Below are positions 7,188-15,409 of a stretch of DNA of 15,592 nucleotides, in pieces. The DNA comes from Caldifarciminota bacterium. Lineage in GTDB: Bacteria; Hydrothermota; Tepidihabitantia; Tepidihabitantales; CAIPLT01. A program made the translations under genes and the position numbers. The notes beneath the pieces are model-generated. The model was not told the origin of the DNA. It saw nothing but the letters and a program-made list of their open reading frames with translations, and ran no database searches. Where the stretch lies: the NCBI GenBank assembly GCA_025061975.1, contig JANXBB010000103.1, forward strand, positions 1-15,592, given 5' to 3'. Every line of letters starts with the position of its first letter. The stretch's first letter is position 1.

Positions 7188-7406
7188 AAGCTCCAATTTA
7201 CTTTAAGAAACAGTTGCAAAACATTTACTGGAAGGTATAGGAAATCGTATAGGAGCTGTTACCTAACTGTCTTCAGTCTTAATTATATTTTTAGCGCGCA
7301 ATGTGTTGCTTTACTCTTTCTATATATATTTATAGATGCACAAAATAAGGTTAAGGGTAAAATTGTTAAAATCGTTGATAACAAAATATTTTTGGCTAAT
7401 AATTAA
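7188..7406 (+). pseudogene. Start-less open frame, possible secreted-protein 5' remnant
   Basis: A frame open for 72 codons with no ATG, GTG or TTG placed sensibly at its beginning. The middle is hydrophobic (VALLFLYIF) and is followed by DAQNKVKGKIVKIVDNKIF. A hydrophobic run, then xAQ, then a KVKGKIV-type strand is what one sees at the start of secreted proteins whose mature part begins with a carboxypeptidase-regulatory-like domain. This comparison is from family knowledge and is weak. Bases 7331-7361 resemble the minus strand at 15488-15457 near the right edge. Chance openness in AT-rich DNA remains possible. Confidence 0.25.
7375..7402 (+). promoter_or_regulatory. Possible promoter before the 7456-7629 fragment
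   Basis: TTGATA at 7375-7380 and TAATAA at 7397-7402 with a 16-base spacer, about 60 bases before a perfect Shine-Dalgarno sequence. The same 16-base spacing occurs in the two stronger promoters of this window. In DNA this AT-rich such matches arise by chance. Confidence 0.25.
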
Positions 7407-7455
7407 AACATCCTAATTTTTTAAAATAATTATCAACACGATCTTATAAATTTAA

Positions 7456-7629
7456 CTGCAAGGAGGTTTAATTAATGATCGCGTAGCAATCAAAGGAACT
7501 TGTGCAGCTCAACTGCGGAGTCTTTCCGGACTCTTCCGATACAAAAAATTAATATTTGAGGCTCCTGTAAAAGCTTATGAAGGCGCAGATGCGTTTGATT
7601 ATGTTAAAAAACTCTCAATTAATGAATGA
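7456..7629 (+). pseudogene. Gene fragment with perfect Shine-Dalgarno but lost start
   Basis: AAGGAGGT lies at 7460-7467. The well-spaced ATG at 7475 reads only three codons before TAG at 7484. One base back, another frame is open for 57 codons to a TGA at 7627-7629 and looks coding: VAIKGTCAAQLRSLSG, then FEAPVKAYEGADAFDYVKKL. That frame has ATT at 7471, four bases after AGGAGG, where a start codon would be expected. So either the start codon mutated (ATG to ATT) or one base was lost just after the ATG at 7475. I do not recognise the protein. Its end is probably premature as well. Confidence 0.4.
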
Positions 7630-7690
7630 GATTTTTACTCTAAACCAATTGATAAGTAATCTCTTGTTAACTTTAACTTATGTGTTATAA

Positions 7691-10600
7691 TTATTCAGTA
7701 ATTATTAACTTTTCGCGAAGTTTCTGCCCGTCGGCGATGAGTTCACAGAAGTAAATACCAGCTGGTAAATGATTTTCTCTTCTCCAGTTAACTTCATATA
7801 TTCCTGGATTGCAGTTGCCGTCAAACAACGTATTAACCACTCGACCGTTAATATCATAAAGTCTGAGAACAACATTAGAGGTTACAGTTAATTGCCATGA
7901 AATTTTCGTCTGATTGCTCACCGGATTAGGTTTGATAAACAATCTAGATATTTTTGTAGGTTGGGGAATATTGCTTTGTATGGTTTGAGTAATGTTCTTC
8001 GAAACAATTGCAGGTAACATATCCATAAAGTAATAGCGACGTACGCAAGTATTATTTTCCGCTATCAAATCAATCCCAGGCCGAGTCTCAATCCATGATT
8101 TAATTTTATACCACCCGGGTGTTGATGGAGTAAATCCTGAGGAAAAAGGTAAGCAAAGATATGATGTCTTCGGGATTTCACGATCTAAATATCTTGAATA
8201 AACTAGGGCATTATCACTTTCACGAAAGATTTGTACCCTTGCTCGGAAAGGAATACTCGCTAAGTCATAAGAACCGCTTGTAATAACTGAGGCAACATTA
8301 TAAGTCCTAAATGGAAGGGTCTCTATATGCTGTGGAGTATATTCTAACAATAATCCTGTCCAGTTCATCTGTAAATCGGCAATATTGCACTTGACTGTAG
8401 TCTGTTTAAGTAATATATTGTTTGCAGATACCATATCGTTAGGAGTTGTAACTTCAGCGATTACTTCGTGATAAGTCGGGTCGGCAATCCAATAAGCATC
8501 CCAGAAAATAGGTTTCCAATTACTTGGAGCTGTTATAACAGATGTTCCGATTGGAATCTCTGTTGACCATTCATATACTTTAACAATTATCGGAACATTG
8601 TGGCGACCAATTGAACAATAAGAAATCATTTTTATCGGATAACGCCGAATTGTTAATCTTATATTCACAGGTGTCATTTGAGGTATGTGAATACCGTTAT
8701 TAACTATAACTAATGTAGGATAATACTCAGTATTTGCGAAAATTGTATCTTGAGGAACAAGTATCTGAGCGACTCCTACGTCGTAGTATTGCACCGTAAG
8801 TGTTTTATATGCAGCATCATTTTCTGGTAATTGATCACCAACTAATTCAGTTGAGCAGCTTGCTACATAATTACATGGCTGAGCAATCCATGCTGGAAAA
8901 GTAACTGTTGTCTCAGCGTTTGACTCAAGATTTTGAATCAATATAGCTTCATTATATAAATTGCCGATCCTAAACCGCACATTAAAAGTTTCGGTGAATG
9001 CTCCAAAATTCTTGATGCGCACTCGAGGAGCAATAGGACGACCGGCAAGAACAGTATCTGGAGGGAATACAATCGTAACAACTCCAACATCATGCGCAGG
9101 AGGTTGAATTTCGGTTGTACCACGAACAGTATCATTTTGGGGGTTATTGTCTTGAGCTAACGTTGTATAGGCTAAAAGATTATAATTTCCTAATACAGCA
9201 GTCCATGGTTCAAAGTTAACGATAAGAGTTTCTTGGGGTGCAAGATTGTAGATAGTTTCACAATCGGTGTAGATATTGCCAATCCTCATTGTTACCGTAA
9301 AAGTTCGAGGGACATCACCAAAATTTTTTACTTTAACCTTAGGCACGATAACATTTCCAGCAAAACCGATCGGCCCGGGTTTAATTATTGACAACACACC
9401 AACATCCCAAATTTCGGTTCGAAATTTCCAAACTTGTGAGTATGTTGGAGCATCAAAAACTTGTTCGGTATCATTTAGAGCAACAACTTGCCAATAGTAA
9501 GTCTTATTCGGTAACAAACTGTATTGATAAGTAGTATCAGTTTGGGTACTAATCAACATTGAAGGTGGCGAATCAACACTCAAATAAAGATTATAAAACT
9601 CCGCTAGCAAGGAACGTCGCCAAACTAAAGTTCCAATCAATGGTTGCGTAACTGAGCCATTCGTCGGACTAACAAGATCAAACTGTTGAGGTGGATATGG
9701 AGTATATTCATCGGCACCTATATCTGGGCGAAGTGGATGGCGTGATTCGTTATCAAAATCATCAGAGACCCAAGACAACGGTACTGCTCTGCGATTAATT
9801 GGCGACAAAACACTACGTGGAATGTGTAAATCAGTGGTACTCGTAAACATTGGATCTGCAGAAATTGAACGCTGATCTTGCCCGGTAGCAGTCTGCCAAG
9901 CACTAAGAGTTAAGCGATCACTATTAAGATAACCTAAAACCCCAGCCGGACCCGAAACATAATAATCGTTATAATCAATATTAGTAAAAGCACTAGCAGG
10001 AGCTTGACTGTTAATTGCATAGCTTTTATCGGTTGTGCTATTTGTATTATCAAAACTATTAACAAAAATATTATTTCGAACATCTAAATCAGCCGCTGTA
10101 GAAGTAATAACCGCAAACGCAGCGTGAACTGTTGCCGAACTGTATCCGGCCATTGTTCCTGATAAATAAACACTATTGTTATTGACTTTAACACCTCCAG
10201 TCGCGCCTTCAACACCAATTCCGATTCCCCAATAGGTCGTAGAAGCATCTGAAGTAGCTTTTATGTCAGAAACAAAATTATTTTTTATGATAATGTTACT
10301 TGCTGGGATTCCGGTATTAACATGAATTCCTCGAGCTCCATAGCCTCCGGTATTGGTATTATAAATTCCCGTAACATTGTTTTTCTCAACTGTTACTCCG
10401 GTAGTAGTTGAGAAAATATAAATACCATATGGCGCACTACTATAACTTGTTGAAATTCCCGTAACGGTATTTCGAGACAAAACAATGTTGGTATTTGCGA
10501 TACCTGATGATACTGCAATTCCTCTTGGGGCTCCCGTAGAAGAAACAATCGGACCAATTATATTATTAACAACAGAAGTTGTACGAGTATCTAATGCGAG

Positions 10601-13600
10601 CCATACACCCGTTATATTAGATGCATCACTAGTATTGAAATTCCCGATGTTGTTATTAGCAATTAAAGAACGCTGTATTCCTTGGAAATAGACCCCAACT
10701 AATCTAATCGCATTAGTTCCTGCGGTATTAAGGTCATTGCCAATTATCCTAACACTACTTCCGTTACTTCCAGTTACCGGATCGGCACGGACATAAACCC
10801 CAATATAAGCTAACTGAATACTGTTATTCTCAATTGTGATATCATTAAAGTATCCAGGATTACCAATCACAACTGCACTGGTTGTATTGCTTACATTAAT
10901 TATTATGCAATTCTTTATCGTAACCCCAATAGTCGGTGTGGTCGTTGCCGGCGCAATTGCTATTACTTGTGGTGAAGTTGTACTGGTATTTCGTATTGTT
11001 AAACTACGATCAGTGCTACCGGAGTTTGATCCATCAATTATTATGTAACTTGAAATTATTCGGAAAATCGGAGCACTTGCTACAGATCCGGAAATAGTAG
11101 CAACAATACCGGTATTCGGTCTAATTGTTACCCGATTTACCGCCGTAGGTTGAAATTCGTTGCGCACATCTATTGTTAACGGATAGGTTTCATTCGGATA
11201 AGTCGGATCAACTAAAAGAAAGTTTGTCGGTCCGTTAACACCACGCAGATTAAGATCAGCAATTGCCGCAGTAATCGTCGCATATACCCCATCAATCCCT
11301 TCAGGAAATTTTATATCCGGATTTTCTGATTTTTTTACATATAAGTCTCCAATATATGGTTGACCGTTTTCCATCGGCACCCAAACAATTTCTTCGACTT
11401 CTACTAATTCAGTCCGCATCGTAAGTTCTACGTCATCAGAAGTTAATACCGGTTTGCTTTTATCAGTAAAAGGAACCGACGAGCTAATTACAGGCACCTG
11501 CACTTCTCGTAGAACTTTTTGGGTTCTCTTTTCAAAGTATATGTTTCTTCCGGCCAGTTCATTAAACATTGCAAGACCTACTGTATAATTCCCTGAAAGC
11601 GGGGCTGGAGTGACAACATAGAAATTGGGAGCTGACGGTGCTGTTATTGGATTTACTGATACATTACCTGAAGAATCACATGCCCTTACATAATAGAAAA
11701 CTGTATCTCCGACAGTAACACCACCTAAATTTGCAACATTTATTGTAAAGATCCACGGTGGAGCAAGAAGAGAATCAGAAAACCAAGGACCACGATTCTT
11801 GTTATAATACAGTGTCGGTCGACGCCCGGGTTCAACGGATACTCCGGAAACTAAGTCAGTAATTGTCACTGTCAATGTTCGGTTACCCGTAGAACCTGTA
11901 TAAGGTAACGGTGTATAAGTAATTACCGGCCCAAATTCATCAATTGGTGTGCCTGAAAATTCATCAGCTCCAATATCAGGCATTACGTTAGTATTAATTT
12001 TACTAGAACCAACTCGCGGTTGTCCATCAATATCAGTAGTAATCCAGGAAATAGGCTGAGCTCCGGACTCAAGTCTTGTAGGTATTGCTGGATTAATATG
12101 TAAATCTGTGGCACTTACAAAATTTACAGCTTCGGTTACCGAATACCAATCTCGAGGCATAACCCGTGCTTTATACTGAGCAAGAGTTTGGTCCGCGTTT
12201 GTCCCGTCATAAAAGATTAATCGCGATGCTGACGGTGTGCCTGCATAAAAGCAGTTGTTATTAGATGTAGTTGCATAAGTTGTAAGTGTTGTCGAACTTC
12301 GACGATAAGCTACAGTTAAACCGGTGCCATTGGGTGTTGAAGTGTTAACAATAACATTGTTACGCATATCTACTGTGGGCGTTGTGGAAGCAAATATTCC
12401 GGATGTACCAAAAGTTGCTCCAGTACTTGTAGCGTTAATATAAATACTATTATAATAGAGATTCACTGCAGTGCCGCCAGCAATATTAATTCCGGCAATT
12501 GCGGTAGCTGAACTGCCCGATGGTGCATTTAAATTTGAAATGGAGTTATTGTAAATATTATTAGAAGTCCCTGTAGAAACATGTATTCCGTAAACAACTG
12601 GTGAACCAGTAGTCGTCGAAGTCAAACTGTGAATTATGTTATTGTAGCAATAAGTTGTACCAGTTCCGCCATTAAAAATTCCGTAATTTGTAGTACCACT
12701 GGTTCTAAGTTTCCGAATAATGTTGTTATATACAGTGGGATTGGTTCCGGTAAAATAAAGCCCGTAAATTGTTCCACCTGAAACAATACTGTCAACAATA
12801 TTATTGTAAATTTGATTAGTGGTTGTGGAAAGAAATGTTAAGCAATATGCAAGTCCGGTACCCCCTACAATATTAGAAATTACATTACCCGAAGCTACAC
12901 GATTCTGAGAAGTAGTAGTATACGAATAAATCCCATAAAAGACTGAAGTTCCTGCAAGATTAATATTTGAAAAATTATTATTTAAAAGATATTCAGTTCC
13001 ACTAGTTGGCGATCCAAAGTTGTAATAGCCGTAGAAAGTTCCTGAAGATGCTGTACGGTTAATTATACCACTTGTTATGTTATTGCTTACGACAATATTA
13101 GGTGTTGGGTTAGAGTTAAAAATTAAATAACAAGTACCTGTTGATGCAATTCCATTTGATGCGAAAACATTGTTTGTAATTGTTACCGAAGGATAGGTTC
13201 CAGTAGCATAGAGAAAATAAATAGCTCCTGAACCCCCAGTAGCTGACAGACGTATCGAATTATTAGCGTATACTAATGGATTAGTTCCTCCGGTTGTTGA
13301 GTATATACCGGATAATATACCGGATGTGGTAGTTAAATCAACAACATTGTTGGTAATTGTTCCGCCACCGTTAGTTGTGGTTGTATTCATTATACCATAA
13401 CCCGCAGCAGTAAAATTAGCACCACCATTTGCGGTATTTGAAATATAGTTATAACTGACTTTGGGCATTATCTGATAAATCATGTATATTCCGTAAGCCT
13501 CAGCTGCCACATTACCAGCATAGTTAGTAATAGAATTACCAACATTTGAGTCACCAATGACCGGATATAAATCAGGATAACTAATATTGCCTCGCAAAAT

Positions 13601-15274
13601 AATGCCCGTAAAGACATTTTGAATATTATTACTCAAAATCCTGAGATTTTCAGTCCGTCCACTATCCGCAGTGATTGTAATTCCAGTTGCAGAACTCGGT
13701 AAAGATGCAGCATCGTTGTTTGATGCGTAAATTCCAACAACAAATTGGCTGGTACCTTTAGTCATTATGATATTGGAGTTTCTTATTGTAACATTTTTAC
13801 AACCATCAGCCGAACTTCGTTTACGCAAATAATAACCATACTCAATTCCGGAATTTGTAGCATTAACATCAATGCCGTCAAATGTAATATAATCTCCACC
13901 GTCTATTATAATTACTGCATCACCTTGTCCACCAAGAATTGAAGTGCTAATACTTCCCGCATCGGTTCTGCGAACAATTGGATTAGGACCAGGACCAGTC
14001 TTTTGAAAAACAATAGGTCTATTTGGGGCTCCAGTTGCAGTAATCGGGGGCAAAATTTCAACAAATGTCTGTCCTCCGGGCACATTAAATGTCACGCCAC
14101 CGAGTCCGACAACACTGGCATTTAAGTCGTTAATTGCTGCAGTAAATGACGGATAAGTGTCCTGAGCAGTAACTCCACTCACAATATATTTTATTCCTGA
14201 AATTGCCCTTTGAATATAATAAGAATAAGGCACGGATGGAGGAATTGTTCCAGGTGGATTTACACCTCCACCACCGGGTGGCGCAGTCCTAACTAAAGGC
14301 GGCGTTGAAACATCTTGAGCGGCAATATAATATTCAACCAGTGTTCCTTGAGGTTGACCCGGAATCATTGCTTGCCATGTATCACCAGCTACATTAACCA
14401 TTGTTACTGCGGTATAAGCACCGGGCGAAGTTCGATAATAAAGCCGCGGTTGATTAGGCGGCGGTGCGATACCGATTGCACTGGTAATTACCGCACGAAC
14501 AAGACGCGGCCCTGTTGTCGTATCACTTGAAAGCGGCGTATGAGAAATTGTTGGATAAGGAATCATAACAAACGCATATATCTGACCGGTAGCCGGCTTG
14601 GTGTTGATGGTGTTGGTCTCAATTGTAGAACTTACATTCGGTGTCGGACCAGTACCATCTAATGAAAGAAAATTACCCGGTCCGGTTCCAACGGCAGTAA
14701 TTCCAATTGAAGCACTCCCACTGACAACTGCTCCAGCTTCTTGACGATATATAAATTCAATCTTACCGCCGGCCTCATATAATTTTAACTGAAACGAAAT
14801 CACCGGAACAGTTGCAGTATAATTCCAGGCATAATTTAACCATTCCGCAGTAAAAACCCGATTCGGCGCAGTGCCCTCTGTTTTATAAGAAAAAGTCCCA
14901 AAAGTTTCTTGATCTAAATCGTCCCATAGAGGCGCTAAAATTGGCCGCGGTGTACCTGAAGTAAGATCATTAGTTATAAGCGGACTTGAAAGTGTTTGGC
15001 CTAAAACAACGCATCCATTAGTTGTAGCCGAAAGCATTGTGTAGCCAACTCCTAAATAATTAAAGGTAAATCCAATCGGAATATTGTTATAATATCCATC
15101 GTCCAAACTTCCACCTGATAATGGTGGCACAGTAGCACCGGTTAAAGGAGTAAATGTCCCCATTGACGGTACAAATGAGTAATCTGTAATTGCCTGAGCA
15201 CTAAGCTGAGTACTTATTAATATTGCGCTTAAAATAAAAATGTATATATTTTTTTTAATACTGGGAAGCACCAT
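7691..15274 (-). CDS. Giant secreted multidomain surface protein with T9SS-like C-terminal domain
   Basis: Intact 2527-residue protein, probably exported and displayed or released; ligand unknown. Residues 1-28 are a signal peptide (KKN, then a hydrophobic run ending in LSAQA). About 30-230: beta-sandwich region with PILAPLWDDL and ISFQLKLYEAGGKIEFIY, common at the front of such proteins. About 235-355: Ig/FN3-like domain (WQAMIPGQPQGTLVEYYIAAQD). About 360-1103: beta-helix of NNxI/V turns ending in DIGADEF. About 1107-1230: second Ig-like domain. About 1232-1325: charged insert. About 1330-1857: second beta-helix ending in DIGADEY. About 1860-1955: FN3-like domain (TYYWQVVAL, WKFRT). About 1958-2440: CARDB-like repeats beginning DVGV. 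About 2447-2527: C-terminal sorting/FlgD-like domain (IKPNPVSNQTKISW, LYDINGRVV, LPAGIYFCEL). No enzyme active site is recognisable. The start has a strong AGGAGGG. Confidence 0.93.
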   Translation of the reverse strand: MVLPSIKKNIYIFILSAILISTQLSAQAITDYSFVPSMGTFTPLTGATVPPLSGGSLDDGYYNNIPIGFTFNYLGVGYTMLSATTNGCVVLGQTLSSPLITNDLTSGTPRPILAPLWDDLDQETFGTFSYKTEGTAPNRVFTAEWLNYAWNYTATVPVISFQLKLYEAGGKIEFIYRQEAGAVVSGSASIGITAVGTGPGNFLSLDGTGPTPNVSSTIETNTINTKPATGQIYAFVMIPYPTISHTPLSSDTTTGPRLVRAVITSAIGIAPPPNQPRLYYRTSPGAYTAVTMVNVAGDTWQAMIPGQPQGTLVEYYIAAQDVSTPPLVRTAPPGGGGVNPPGTIPPSVPYSYYIQRAISGIKYIVSGVTAQDTYPSFTAAINDLNASVVGLGGVTFNVPGGQTFVEILPPITATGAPNRPIVFQKTGPGPNPIVRRTDAGSISTSILGGQGDAVIIIDGGDYITFDGIDVNATNSGIEYGYYLRKRSSADGCKNVTIRNSNIIMTKGTSQFVVGIYASNNDAASLPSSATGITITADSGRTENLRILSNNIQNVFTGIILRGNISYPDLYPVIGDSNVGNSITNYAGNVAAEAYGIYMIYQIMPKVSYNYISNTANGGANFTAAGYGIMNTTTTNGGGTITNNVVDLTTTSGILSGIYSTTGGTNPLVYANNSIRLSATGGSGAIYFLYATGTYPSVTITNNVFASNGIASTGTCYLIFNSNPTPNIVVSNNITSGIINRTASSGTFYGYYNFGSPTSGTEYLLNNNFSNINLAGTSVFYGIYSYTTTSQNRVASGNVISNIVGGTGLAYCLTFLSTTTNQIYNNIVDSIVSGGTIYGLYFTGTNPTVYNNIIRKLRTSGTTNYGIFNGGTGTTYCYNNIIHSLTSTTTGSPVVYGIHVSTGTSNNIYNNSISNLNAPSGSSATAIAGINIAGGTAVNLYYNSIYINATSTGATFGTSGIFASTTPTVDMRNNVIVNTSTPNGTGLTVAYRRSSTTLTTYATTSNNNCFYAGTPSASRLIFYDGTNADQTLAQYKARVMPRDWYSVTEAVNFVSATDLHINPAIPTRLESGAQPISWITTDIDGQPRVGSSKINTNVMPDIGADEFSGTPIDEFGPVITYTPLPYTGSTGNRTLTVTITDLVSGVSVEPGRRPTLYYNKNRGPWFSDSLLAPPWIFTINVANLGGVTVGDTVFYYVRACDSSGNVSVNPITAPSAPNFYVVTPAPLSGNYTVGLAMFNELAGRNIYFEKRTQKVLREVQVPVISSSVPFTDKSKPVLTSDDVELTMRTELVEVEEIVWVPMENGQPYIGDLYVKKSENPDIKFPEGIDGVYATITAAIADLNLRGVNGPTNFLLVDPTYPNETYPLTIDVRNEFQPTAVNRVTIRPNTGIVATISGSVASAPIFRIISSYIIIDGSNSGSTDRSLTIRNTSTTSPQVIAIAPATTTPTIGVTIKNCIIINVSNTTSAVVIGNPGYFNDITIENNSIQLAYIGVYVRADPVTGSNGSSVRIIGNDLNTAGTNAIRLVGVYFQGIQRSLIANNNIGNFNTSDASNITGVWLALDTRTTSVVNNIIGPIVSSTGAPRGIAVSSGIANTNIVLSRNTVTGISTSYSSAPYGIYIFSTTTGVTVEKNNVTGIYNTNTGGYGARGIHVNTGIPASNIIIKNNFVSDIKATSDASTTYWGIGIGVEGATGGVKVNNNSVYLSGTMAGYSSATVHAAFAVITSTAADLDVRNNIFVNSFDNTNSTTDKSYAINSQAPASAFTNIDYNDYYVSGPAGVLGYLNSDRLTLSAWQTATGQDQRSISADPMFTSTTDLHIPRSVLSPINRRAVPLSWVSDDFDNESRHPLRPDIGADEYTPYPPQQFDLVSPTNGSVTQPLIGTLVWRRSLLAEFYNLYLSVDSPPSMLISTQTDTTYQYSLLPNKTYYWQVVALNDTEQVFDAPTYSQVWKFRTEIWDVGVLSIIKPGPIGFAGNVIVPKVKVKNFGDVPRTFTVTMRIGNIYTDCETIYNLAPQETLIVNFEPWTAVLGNYNLLAYTTLAQDNNPQNDTVRGTTEIQPPAHDVGVVTIVFPPDTVLAGRPIAPRVRIKNFGAFTETFNVRFRIGNLYNEAILIQNLESNAETTVTFPAWIAQPCNYVASCSTELVGDQLPENDAAYKTLTVQYYDVGVAQILVPQDTIFANTEYYPTLVIVNNGIHIPQMTPVNIRLTIRRYPIKMISYCSIGRHNVPIIVKVYEWSTEIPIGTSVITAPSNWKPIFWDAYWIADPTYHEVIAEVTTPNDMVSANNILLKQTTVKCNIADLQMNWTGLLLEYTPQHIETLPFRTYNVASVITSGSYDLASIPFRARVQIFRESDNALVYSRYLDREIPKTSYLCLPFSSGFTPSTPGWYKIKSWIETRPGIDLIAENNTCVRRYYFMDMLPAIVSKNITQTIQSNIPQPTKISRLFIKPNPVSNQTKISWQLTVTSNVVLRLYDINGRVVNTLFDGNCNPGIYEVNWRRENHLPAGIYFCELIADGQKLREKLIITE
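9704..11300 (-). repeat. Second beta-helix module within the giant protein
   Basis: Encodes about residues 1325-1857. It opens with YATITAAIADLN, continues with turns such as VTIKNCIIINVS, ITIENNSIQLAY and IIIKNNFVSDI, and closes with ADPMFTSTTDLHI followed by W, DDFD and DIGADEY at 9704-9724. It corresponds to the module at 11957-14180. The two share opening, closing and turn pattern but are well diverged, so this is an old duplication and not a recent DNA repeat. Confidence 0.75.
11957..14180 (-). repeat. First beta-helix module within the giant protein
   Basis: Encodes about residues 365-1106. It opens with YPSFTAAINDLN, runs through many turns of the form T-I-x-N-N-x-I/V (for example VTIRNSNIIM, VTITNNVFAS, VYNNIIRKL, IYNNSISNL) and closes with VSATDLHI, then SWITTDIDGQPR and DIGADEF at 11957-11977. 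The Asn ladder and repeated short strands fit a right-handed parallel beta-helix. It is about 200 residues longer than the second module. Confidence 0.75.
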
Positions 15275-15278
15275 TTAG

Positions 15279-15285
15279 CCCTCCT
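15279..15285 (-). promoter_or_regulatory. Strong Shine-Dalgarno site of the giant gene
   Basis: On the minus strand AGGAGGG precedes the ATG (15274-15272) by four bases (CTAA). It fixes the start codon and is the best ribosome binding site of any intact gene here; none of the starts in the housekeeping run has one. Confidence 0.85.
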
Positions 15286-15346
15286 GTTTAGATTATTATT
15301 AAATTTAACACAAAAAAACAAAAACCGCAATTAAATCGTCAACTAA

Positions 15347-15374
15347 ATAATACCAACAAATAAGAATTTGTCAA
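15347..15374 (-). promoter_or_regulatory. Sigma70-type promoter of the giant gene
   Basis: On the minus strand, a perfect -35 TTGACA (15374-15369) and -10 TATTAT (15352-15347) with a 16-base spacer. A start near 15340 gives a leader of about 65 bases before the ATG. No operator or riboswitch fold is obvious in that leader, which is AT-rich with a T-rich stretch on the minus strand. Confidence 0.7.
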
Positions 15375-15409
15375 GAGATATTTTTAGAAAAATAATTTCG
15401 TTGCAATTT

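Larger units (their letters stand above)
6925..7690. other. 766-base gap with coding debris between convergent genes
   Basis: No intact gene is visible between the housekeeping run and the C-terminal end of the giant surface-protein gene. It holds the hairpin after pgsA, an interrupted minus-strand frame (6986-7183), a plus-strand frame without a start (7188-7406), a short coding-like stretch at 7207-7266 in another plus-strand frame (reads ETVAKHLLEGIGNRIGAVT), and a third fragment with a strong ribosome binding site (7456-7629). The patchwork of frames and strands suggests decayed genes. Confidence 0.6.

Noticed and set aside
7517..7534. GAGTC...GACTC hairpin at about 7518-7533
   Set aside because: Five pairs only, inside a coding-like fragment, with no T run after it.
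7628..7663. Possible minus-strand terminator after the giant gene (GAGATT paired with AATCTC, extended by ACT/AGT)
   Set aside because: The stem is AT-rich with a three-base bulge and a 15-base loop, and no T run follows on the minus strand; not convincing.
6925..7690. CRISPR, tRNA or attachment site in the long gap
   Set aside because: No regularly spaced repeats, no cloverleaf-like arms and no tRNA-end duplication were seen.
9276..9497. Plus-strand ORFs of 65-73 codons opposite the giant gene (also near 10485, 10836, 13745, 14315)
   Set aside because: They mirror the Ser/Thr/Asn-rich minus-strand coding, have no ribosome binding sites or recognisable domains, and are shadows.
8000..15000. 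DNA-level tandem repeats in the beta-helix regions
   Set aside because: The repeats are protein-level turns (NNxI/V) with no long near-identical DNA units that I could find by eye.
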